Of a stretch of DNA of 64,000 bases, positions 35,128 through 47,100 are shown in pieces. The translations under genes and the position numbers were made by a program. The number at the start of each line of letters is the position of its first letter. Position 1 is the stretch's first letter. The notes under the pieces were generated by a model. It saw only the letters and a program-made list of their open reading frames with translations, did no database searches and was not told where the DNA came from. Source of the stretch: Bimastos eiseni (lineage: Eukaryota; Annelida; Clitellata; Crassiclitellata; Lumbricidae); contig OY365807.1 in the NCBI GenBank assembly GCA_959347315.1, positions 12,820,214-12,884,213 of the forward strand, read 5' to 3'.

Positions 35128-38100
35128 CCAACAACCAGGTCACCATGTGCAGTAGAGTGAGGAATTATGCAGCAAGGAATGCTTAAGACCAACCACAACT
35201 CCCTTAGATGGGATGGAGCACATTACAAAAGACATTAAAAATCAAAAGTTCATTAAGATGCTCATTCAGGATTTCTAACAACCACTACAGCTACCAAGTA
35301 GTAATTAGGCTGATACTGTGATTCATCTAGTAAGTAATTTAATGGCATTCTTCAAATTTGTTAAGTGGGTAACAAGTGCATTTCTTCTCTGATAATACAC
35401 TATTTGCAATACCTTATGAAATGGTTCACAGATTTGATCATATGTTGTTGTAGAAATTTGTGTGCACGACCATTCGACCAACTGAACTTGAATTCCATGA
35501 GCTGTACCACTGGAGCGGAGCCGCGGAATTCGTCTCGGACTACTTGAACTTTGTTGCGCTTGAACCACCTCATGAACTGGTCTGTAAACTTGTATGCATT
35601 TTGACCACTGACTCAGTTGTTATGCATGGTTGGTCATTTTTAGAAGTTCTCATTTTATCCATGTTTCATTATATACATACATGTGTTAAACGACACATCA
35701 TTGTTTCACTTTGCATTGCAGTGATATGCATTTTTCACGTGTTGAAATGAGTGATGATTTAAGATCAGTTTATTACAACTTCAACAAAATTATAATTGAG
35801 TCAATGTACATGTGGCTTAAGTAAGAGGAAGTGCATTTAAATATGCCATACACTCAGCATCTGACGGACATAATTAGAGCACACGACTTCAGAGTTAGGA
35901 AGGAACACAATGCAAACGTTATTGGGTCTCATGACTTTTGATTGGCCACTGTTGATAGGTAGTCTTGGAAACTAACTAATTTACAGGCACTCATTTCAAA
36001 TATAAATCATTCGAAAAGTGAGGTCAGGTTCCGTTCGGGATACAGATCTAAAGGTCAGAGGGTTAAAAGAAGAACAAAACCAGTCTCTGGAACCAAACCC
36101 TTGAGACATCCATTTTTATAGTGCTACTTATAGAGCAAAACAACTCGGAGGCAAGAACTTGATATGAAGTGTCATCTACTGATACTTTATTTTTTTATCC
36201 ATGGCAAATAAGATTAGTTGACCAGTCATTTGTTTTTCACTCACATTCTGATCTATCCATCTACAGAGATCACATGTATAATGATCGCAGTTATAAAGAC
36301 TGAATGTAATGTATTGTGCAGTTACAACTGGGAATTCTTTTCATTTGCAGCCAAGTCGTCTGCTGTCACCAACTACAGTTCTAAAGTTGCACAGAGGCAA
36401 TTGCTTTGAGTATAGCACCCTCCTTGTGTCCCTACTCATTGGCGCAGGCTATGATGCATACGTTGTCAGTGGTTACGCATCGAGAGAAGTCTGCCTCATG
36501 GATGAAACACGAGAGATCTGTCCACTGGCGGCAACAAAGTCGGAGGTGAATTTTGTCGACAGAAATAATCCAAATTATTTGGACCGTATTGTCTTAATCC
36601 CACTATGATTATCTCTGAATACGAACACTGTAAATATTCAAGGATTACAAACGTTGATTTGATTAGGCAGACTTTGAATAGTATTTACTTATCTGTATGC
36701 TAATTGTTTGTGATGCATTTAGTGTATTTAAGAAAGGCAACATCAATGCTGTTGCCGTCTTATAAATTATGAGAGAACAAAAAAGCTGTCAACAATTGGG
36801 AGCAACAAAAGATTTTCCCCAGAAAGGCTCTTTTGCTGAGAAAGCATGGAGATGTTGTGTTGAAAGGATAATTAGAATTCTGCTTGGCTCTTTATGACAC
36901 ATCTTATTTTTATTGCTAAAGATTTTTAAGCTCTCAAACTCCCATATTATTGCAAAGAAAAAAAGGTGTCATTGTTTCAGAATCAGAAAGCTGATGTTGA
37001 GAAGCCATTGAAGAAGTACGCAGTTCGTCCTCCTAAGGACCTCACAAGTCGCTTTGAGAAGAAGCAGGAAGCAAAGCGACTTCAGCAGATTGCAGCAGAT
37101 GAAGCCAAAAGAAAGAAGGAAGAAGAAGAACAACAGATGGTCACTAAAAATTCCATTATAAATGCCAGCACTCACGAATAGGCTGGTGCACTGTGTTTGG
37201 CATTTGAGTGGCACTTTAAAAGTTTGGGGTGTACAACTATGATTACAATTATTAGCATACCTTATCATTCTGCCTGGTAATCTCCAAACTTTTAAAGTGC
37301 CACTTGAAAGCACATATTAATGATTATATAATGATGGTGATGAGTTCTCTGCCCAAAGGCAGATCCTTTTGGCTTTATGCCACCTAGGATGAGATGAATG
37401 AGAAGGTTTCCCACTGCCATCCTCACAGACAATTATGGGTGAGTAACTTGTCCAAGATCACTGTACATACTGCTGTGCCACCATGTTCTATTGATTATAA
37501 TAATGATTAATAATAAAACTAATAATAATAATTTAAAAACTATTCGAAATAATGAATAGTAATGTCATCAATGAATGGCCATGCCAGAACATTGTTTCCC
37601 TAGGTTTTTATATCTTGAGAAATCACAAAGGTTTTTAAGTAATAACATTACTAATAGTGGTAATAATATTATTAAATAATGAACACACTATCCTCACAGC
37701 CCAGTTTCACCTGGGATTGAATTTTGAACTCATCGGGTGCCCTGCCTTGTCCCTTAAATTGTTTTCGTGTGGGTATATATCCGACGGTGGGTATTCCATT
37801 TGGTGAGCACTCTGAGTGAGGCTGTGGCTTTACGACTAATGTGCATGATTTGCGTATTAAAATTAGCACAGCCATCAGATGATGTGAATGCAAATGGTGG
37901 TTGTTGTTATATCGAATGTCAGCAAATTGTGCAATTCGAATCTTAAAATGTTAATAAGATTGGAGTTCAAAGTAAATATCGTGTGCTAAAATTAGTCACA
38001 TTGACCAAGAAAATTGCAAAGGAGCGTTTTGTAAAACTTTTCATATTGCAAGAGCATTGTTGCATTCATGTACCTTTCCTTCAGACACATAGAAAAAATT

Positions 38101-41100
38101 TTCTGTTTTTTAGTTAGATACAGTAATTATCTTTTAACAAAGCACAGATATCGGCTTAGGAACAATAATAATGATAATTGATGATAAGGTTTTGTTAAGA
38201 TCTAGATGATATAAATGTGTGTTAGCTTTACACGGTTCTTTTATTTTGCTCACTATGCAAAAGTATGCATGTTGATAATTTATGTCAGATTTTGGAGCAG
38301 CCTCCGTCTGACCCGCTTCATGGTCTGCGCATTCACTCGTGGGTTCTTGTCCTCGAAGGAAGACGTGAGGTTGCCGAACCATTCTTCATCGAGCCTTTGA
38401 CTGGGTTGTCACATTCGGTGAACAGCACCAACTATCATGGCATTGAATCTGTCTGGAACCACCGCAACTACTGGGCCAACATGCAGGACTGTTCTGATGG
38501 AGTCACGGTGGGTTCTTATGGATTGATTGTCCCGCGGGCAAGGGCCTCCGTGGGCCAACACAGTGCTTTGCCATCATGGGCCCTTCTTTATGTAACGACC
38601 TGCCCCATCAATCGGCAGTAAGATTAGACTGGAGTCCCACTCTCATTTCTCTGCTGCTTGAAGACTTTCTTGTTTCCTCACGGATCTTATTCTTAATGGT
38701 CTGTAATGTAAGAGCCACTTTATAAATACACAGATACAATATGAATTACATAAAATATCTAAATACTGTACATTACACTAGTAATGTAGAACTTCTGGAT
38801 GCCAGAAAACTCTGAAACTTTCCAATGTTCTCGAGATCATTCCTTTTCTGCCTCATTGACTTCTTTCTCATTTTGTCCCATTCTTATAAAAAAAACAAAC
38901 AGTGTTTTGTTATTGTTGATTTCTCCAGATAATGCAGTATCTACTATCATATTTCTATTCATGTACATATCTAAGGCTGTTAGTATGTTGCATATTGTCC
39001 GTACACCAAGATGGGATTAGAAGTAGGCCTAGGAATAGAGTAATTTGTATAGCATTTTTGTGATGTAACCACGCGGGGTTAGTGCATCAGCACACGAGAT
39101 CTCTCGATTGTGCTCTCGAGGACCAAATCAGTAGGTAAATTTCTTTAAAGCAGGCAGATGACAACATATGACATGTCAAGGGTTGTGAAGCACAGAAGAG
39201 AAAAGGGAGGAATTTGGCGCAACCACAGAGGTCACCTGGTGAAATGCTGTAGCTTGATCTGTACTAATTCAGGATTTGAACATAGTTAATTTTGTGTTCA
39301 TGTTTCTATTCCAGAAGCTGAAATATGACCTTGGGGACTGCACACAGTGGGAGTACATGTTTCCTAGTAATGAAACGCCACAATTGCTCCTACCATCTGA
39401 GGAAGGAAATGAAGGATTCGAAGAAGAAGAAGTGGTAACGTCAGGTTTTTAAACTTTACCAGGTTAGGGCGCTGTGTCCCCTCTGAGTTCAGAGGGAGTT
39501 CAGCTCTTTGTATACATTGGTTAGCTATATTGGTTAGTTCATTCATAGTCCATGTCTGAAGTGCCTCTGTCTTAGAGATCATACCAATGCTCACTTTTTT
39601 CCAACATGTAAATGTCAGGCAAGCATGGTCTGTGCACTTTGACCTTAAATTGTATGGCACTCATTCCAAGGGCATTGAAAATTAGGCAAGGTCAAGGCCA
39701 TATATTGTGCCCATAAAAAACGTGTATATTTATATTTATATCTCTATATCTGAAAACGTATATGGCACCTGTTTATATCTCCCACTCGAAATTTGAGGCG
39801 TATCTTCTGTAGTGCTTAGCTATATAGATTTTGGTAAATATTTGTAGCTGGGAAAAGTTTTCATAGGTCAAGGCATAGGTTATAAATCAGAGGATGGATG
39901 AATATTTTTGAGTGCTTTTTTGATCTATGAAAGGTAATGGCCAGTAACAGCTTGATTTTTGCCAAAGTTTCAATGCAAGATATAAATCAGAATCTTTGGC
40001 TTAGGAATACAGTGTGATGCTAAGAAGCAAATAGTTGGTGACCTTATGACCGTTGCTTTTATGCACTCTTATTTCAGAATCAGGAAGATATCGAGAAACA
40101 TCTTGACCTGCCACCATCTTGGGTCAGTCCGATTTGCATTACACCAAATGGTAAGCAACATTTGCAGCCATTTCCTCATTTAATGGAATGCATTGGGGGA
40201 GGGTGACGGAAGAGTGGCAGCACTCTGGAGTGAATAGTTGAACCTCTTGCAGATTGCAGGTTGGAATTTATACTCATGTAAAGATTGAATCAGCAGTCAA
40301 CTTCCTGTTTGGTGACTGTAAAAATGATCAGTAGGACAGATGGGCACATTGCATGACTGCCCTACAGTTAAATTCGAATCCTGTTTAGTTTTTTATCACC
40401 TGTTACTTCTATAGCATATGTTACTGTGATTTGTCAGATGAAATTAATACTCTTATTATTATTGTTACTAATTGCTGTATTTTGTTTAAGTCATTGAAGA
40501 GCATTTCAAAGTGGGTTTGAAAATAGTGCAAGCATTCATAAATAATTAATTATATTTGATATTTGGGATTTTTCAGACTTTCGGAATAGATGTCCGCTTG
40601 GCAAGAAGACAAGACTTTACAAAAGAGCCAAAATGGAGAAGTTTGCTCCATATCTCATGAGTGATGGATTGGTCACTCGGCTCTCAATTTACGAAGATCT
40701 TGAATGTAATCGAATGTTTTTATTAATTTTTGTTTCATTCTTCGTTGCTCTATTTTAGGTCTGGATATCTGACACCTTAATGATGATAGTGTACCAAAAT
40801 CTGATTTTTGATAAGCACCTTGGAACCAATGCAGCCTGTTGTTAACGTGTTAACCTTTTTACTTCTGAATTCCCTGTGTATCATATTATTTCCCAGAGAT
40901 CCAAGACATAAATGGGCAGCAGAACCAATAAATCGGTTTCTTGAGGATAAGTAACGAATGCACAAACTGGTAAATTAGCTTCTTGGGTCGAGAGCCTTCA
41001 CACTTTAATGATGCACTGCATTGGTTCCCCAGTCGCCATTGGTACACTGTCATCATAAAAGTGTTCAGGCAAAGTTAGAATTATGTTATTTGCTTTATAT

Positions 41101-44100
41101 GATGTACTATATTATAGCATAAATATATTTAATTGAGTGCAAGATTAGTTCTCTTTCAATGCTCCTTAACAGACTTGGCTACAAGATAAGTGCCTTATCT
41201 GCACATTGTCAATAAGGAATAGTGGTGAATAGAGAGACAACAGGATACAATGTTGTGCCATAATATGTTGAGGCTAAGAAATGCAGTTGCTAGCACTTTA
41301 TGATGATAGCTCATAGTTGCCTCTTTTGTTTCCTCTGCTAGTAAATTGTGCAACATACAGCACTTTCCTGCGATGTACTCTGCTTAAATGTGCTTTCACA
41401 TTACTTTTTTTGTGTTTTTCTGCAGTGACAAAACTGTGTCAAGTGCAAGAGTTTTTTGCACATCGAGCAGACAAGTTGAAGGAGCGTCACTTCAACCAAT
41501 TGAACGGCTGGATCACGGAATTCTTTGCACCTGGTCGACTCAAACATCTCCGAGGTGCTAGGTCTTTTCTTTGTATGACATTCACCAGCATTAGTTAGTG
41601 AAGTCAAGGTTCTCCACAGTTTGACCTTGTCACAGAGAGAAATATGACCTGGGAAGAAGAACAGAGGCTAAATTTAGCCATGATGTGAATGCAATGTAAA
41701 TGTAAATCTTCAAAATTTCTCAAAACCATACAAAAGCCATATACGGGAGACCATCTTAATCAACTGCATTATATCATATCAACTCGGCAATAGCAGGGTT
41801 ACCTTGTCAGTTCTAGGTCGTAGTCCGGAAAAGTCTAACTGTTCAGGTCACGAGCATTCTATGGTACTTAAATAGCTAGTTAAAGATACAGTCCTTTCTG
41901 TTATGGTACTACAGTCTTGGTGGCACCTTTTGCCAATCTCTTTCTATTGCATCTAAAATGTGAGGTGAAAATGTGTTGTTATTGCTGATGTGCATTGTAC
42001 TCTAATGTACTGCATTGTATTGTATTATACTCTGAGAAAGTACCAATATCAAACATGGTTATAATCATTGTTTTGCTTTCAGAACACCATTATAAAAATA
42101 TAGGGGGAGCCGGGCCAGAGAGTGAGCGCACCATGATCTACTACAATTTGGCCCGAGTCGATGGACTGCACAAGAGAGTCAAGACTGCAATGGAAATGGA
42201 CGAATATTATGTCAACCGAGATGACTTCCTTGTTCACCGACATGTCGAATATGGAGGACGAAACCTGAAATGTGGCCCAGCGGAAACCAACATGGTGGCA
42301 AAACCAGCTGAGAAACCTATTGAGGTTTGATTTCTTCTGTACCCTTTTGTCTTCTGTATGGCATGCTTATGTGGTGTGTCTGTGCCTTTTGTTCTGTCTC
42401 TCTGACTCTCCTTCCTATCTTCTCTTATGTATGGGTGTGTGAGGTGTAGGTGTGTGTATCTAGGTGTATATGTTTTGTGTGTATGTGTGTGTGTCAGTCT
42501 TAACTTTGAGTCACCATCATTCTGGAACTCAGTTTGGTTAATCGGAAAACCAGTTTCAATCCTCGTAAACTGCATTTTTTTTATCAGAACCACATTCTTC
42601 TAGTCCTACATTATTATGACTCACAAGAATGTCTAATTAAATACAATTGCTTTACAATGTCTTTCAATAGTTACTTGCAGCCCTAGAGCTTACTAACAGT
42701 CTGAAAATATTCTGCTACATTTGGCTATAATTTGTTTTGTGCTTTCTATTAAAAAATATATATGCAGTGTTGCCGTTTGTTAAATATTAATCTCTACTCT
42801 CATGATCATTAATCATAATAGTTTGATTGACTGATAGTCTGTTTGACTAATAAATAATAATAGGGTAAAACTTTTCACATTAACAAGGATGACTTTCCTA
42901 TCTTTGCGATGCTGACTTTAGAAAATAGTCGAGCACTATGCACGCAATGAGCTAAAGCGAGCAGAGGACGATGTTGCTGAAGTTGTCTACGATATCTTTG
43001 AGGAGAAGATCAACCTAACGTATCATCGAGGTCGAAATCAGATCGCAGCGTCCACTCGAGAGTTCATCAAGCCACAATCAGGAGATGGAAAGGGATCCTT
43101 AATTAATTGGAATCCAGACAGTCATGTTATGTTTCAAGTAAGTTTTTACCCAATCCTTTTGGATTTAAATAAGTCTCATCACCTGTTCTCACTATTCTTC
43201 GTAAGGCTACGTAATCCATGAATTTCAAATTTATTTCTAATGCCTTTGTTTGAAAATTCGTTGGTTTTACTCTGTATCTCTGTGCTAGCTTCCTTTTTTT
43301 ACAACAGATGATTTCCTTTACATTACAATCACAAGGGATGACTTCTGGCTATCAAACACTGTTTGTTTACTGATTAACTTCACTACTTACATCGATTAGG
43401 CTAGCACGCTGGCAGTGCTTATGGCTTTCATTAAAAGCATTCTAGTAAGTCTAAATACATACTTATAACTAATGGGAAAACCCAGGCTTGAATGATCTTA
43501 TCAGAAGACATTTTTCTACCTTATTTGTAAGAAATTAAATTATGATTTTGAAGATTGATTTCAGGAAGAACGGGCATTGTTCAACTTGTCGTGAGCTATT
43601 TGCGAATGTGGCCTTTGATTTCATTTATTTATTTAGTTGCCTAATGCAGAGCCGTACCGAAGGGGGGGCAGCGGGGCCTAGGCCCAGGGCGCAAATATAG
43701 CTCGGTACAGCCCTGGCCTTATGATCTGAAACGATTTGGAGTTTTTTCACAGCTTATGATGCTCTTGTTCTGGAATGACCATTCTTTTCTTCATCCTCTT
43801 CCTTACGTGTTTCACTATATCTTATTCTTGTAATTGCTGCTTTCATTTTCAATTTAATTACTGTCATCATCATCATTTTCATGATCATACTCTGCTGCTA
43901 GTATTGTTAATATTTTACTCACCTTTCCTATAGAATTAAGTTGTGACCATTATTGTTCTACATATGAATTCACTTCATTTCTCATCTGTCTACTCATGGA
44001 CAGGCTGACCCACATGGCAAAGACAAGAAGAAGGTTGAGATTTACGAAATGTTGGTCCAGCTGCTGAAGGATGAAGTGGAGAGTTCCGATCATGTGCGCT

Positions 44101-47100
44101 CATCAGAACGAGAGATCGAGGAGACGCTGACAAATCGAATTGGGGAAGAATCAAGTCGAAGAATGGAGGTGTCTATCTATGATACGGAACGCAACGACAA
44201 GGCAAAGCAACATCGACTGCAAATTGTAAGCAAAATATGTTTCAAAGGTGAATAAAAATTTTTGGGTGTAGAAAAACATGTGACAGAATTTTGTGTTGTG
44301 TTAGACGTATTGTGGTTCGATCACGTCAAGAGCAAAGAGAACTGCATGTTCTCTTTTATGCTGTGTTATGTCTTGCATGTCTTATTTAAATCGTAATTGA
44401 CCTATCTAAGCATTGCAAGTAACATTGGAAGTAAAATGGGGCAACATGCATCTCATAAAGCCTCTGTTGCTCAATTGCCCATCACACCACCTACCCGTGG
44501 CACCCCTGTTGGAAGCAAAGTGTGTGGTGGACGACTGAACCCACGCCGGTATATGCGAGTCCCAGATGAGAAGACCTTGAAGGACGGATGGTGGAAGTCA
44601 TCAACGCAAGGAGAAGGTGTCTCAATAAAAACACCCAGGGGAAGGCAATTGCAAACCACCCTTGTTAATCTGCCAAGAAAACTGTAATGATCAATAAAGA
44701 ACAATCGATAGTTGCAGATGGCAAGACCCCCAGGCCGGAGTGTAACTCAACAGTTACTGGGGAAGAGCGAGACGGTGAGTTAAGAGCCATAGGATCTAAT
44801 GAAGCAACAGGACCAAAGCCGAAAGGATGTCCTGTGGTGGATCGCATCAGAAGGCAAAAACTTAACCTGAGCTGTAAACAGAGAATGAGGGTAGCCACTT
44901 GGAACGTGAGAAGTATGCAGAGTGGGAAGATGAATATCATACAGGAAGAAATGAAACGACTAGATATAGCAATAATAGGATTATGTGAGACAAGATGGAA
45001 AGGTCAAGGACATTTTAATTGAAACAGATACAGGATAATAATGTCAGGCCAACAACAGAGAGGAAGAAATGGGGTTGCAATCATGTGTGATAAGAAAAGT
45101 ACAAATGCAATAATGGGATACGACACTGAGCGATAGAATATTGAGTGTAAGATTCCGGGGAGGAAAGGTAAACACCACGATTGTACAGGTGTATGCTCCA
45201 ACATCAACAGTACCAGAAGAGGAACATGGCAGTTTTTACACTGAGTTACAGAGTGTATTGGACAGAACTGCAAAAGGAGATGTATTAATGATCATAGGAG
45301 ACTTTAATGCGAAAGTGGGAAAGCGCACGGGAGGAGAAGGGGACACAATGGACAACTATGGCCTAGGGGAGCAAAATGATGCAGGTGAAAGACTGATAGA
45401 GTTCTGTGAAGGCAACAACATGAGAATTATGAACACATGGTTCGAACAACCAAAAAGAAGACTATATACATGGACGTCACCAGATGGGAAATACAGGAAC
45501 CAGATTGACTACATATTGATCAATAAAAGATGGAAAAGCACAATCAGAGATGTAAGAACGAAACCAGGAGCGGATTGTGGAACTGATCACGAACTATTAA
45601 TGGCAACATTACAAACGAAACTGAAGGAACTAAAAAAAGGAGAAAGAATGACCACATATGACTGCAAAGGCATCACCCCAGAATACAGGATGGAAATAAA
45701 GAATAGGTTCGAAGTACTGGAGAGGGACGTGGTGGAGGTAGAGGAGGACACAAACAACCTGTGGGAGAAGATGAAGGGAACGATATTGGAAGTTGCAGAG
45801 AAACACATCCCAAAGAAGAAGAAATTCACAGCAACACCATGGCTATCGCTAGAAGCTATTAGTATAGCAGGAGAAAGGAAAACTGCAAAAAGTGCAGGAA
45901 ACAAAGATAAAGTAAGAGAAATGAACAGTGCCTTCCAACAGCAAGCACGGAAAGATAAAGAAAAACATTTAAATGAAATGTGCAGGGAAATGGAAGCAGA
46001 GGTGGAATGGGCAATCAAACAACTGAAGGACAACAAAGCACCAGGTCAGGATGGAATACCCATAGAATTGATAAAAGCAGGAGATGACGCAATGATAAAG
46101 ACAATAACAAAAATATGCAATGATATATGGAAAACTGGAGAGTGGCCAGAGGAATGGAAGAGATCAATATTTATCCCTTTATGTAAGAAAGGAGATGCAA
46201 GAGAGTGTGAAAATTACAGGACAATAGCATTGATATCACACACAAGCAAAACACTACTCAAAATAATTCATAAAAGAATGGAGAATATAATTGAGAGAGA
46301 GCTTCCGGACAATCAGGCAGGATTTAGGAAATCTCGGGGAACGCGAGATCATATTGCCAACATGAGGTGGATAATGGAAAGGCAAAAGGGAATATGGACA
46401 AAAAATACACATATGTTTCATCGATTATAGCAAAGCATTTGACTGCATTAACCATGAACTGATGTGGAAAACTCTAATAGAAATGGGTATACCAAAACAT
46501 TTGATACAACTACTAAAGAGACTGTACAAAGACCAGGAAGCGATGATAAGAACAGAATTTGGAGACACAGACAAATTTAAAATCAAGAAAGGGATGAGGC
46601 AAGGGTGCATCCTGTCCCCATTTCTTTTCAACCTGTATGCAGAAAGGATAATGAGGAGGGCAGAAATGGAAGAGGCAACAGAAGAAGTAAAGATAGCAGG
46701 AAGGACATTGAATAATCTAAGATATGCAGATGACACAACACTACTGGCAGGGAAGAAAGCAGATCTGGAAAATCTGATAAGAAGACTGAAGAGAGAAAGT
46801 GAGAAGGCAGGCCTATACTTCAACTTAAAGAAGACAAAGATAATGACGACAGCTAATGATTGGGACAGTTTCGAAATAGAGGGAGAGGAAATAGAGGTGG
46901 TAACAAGCTTCACATTCCTGGGATCATTAATAGAAAAAGAGAGAAAATGTGACTCGGAAATAAAGAGAAGGTGGCGATAGGGAAAGCTGCAATGAACGGA
47001 CTGGAAAAGATATGGAAAGACAAACATGTGAGCATAGACACAAAAAAAAGATTAGTGAGAGCAATGATCTTTCCTACAGTACTATATGACATGGCTGTGA

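Noticed and set aside
45141..46430. 429-codon frame as a host endonuclease gene
   Set aside because: The APE endonuclease plus RT order identifies an RTE LINE ORF. It lies in a DRC7 intron with stops and frameshifts.
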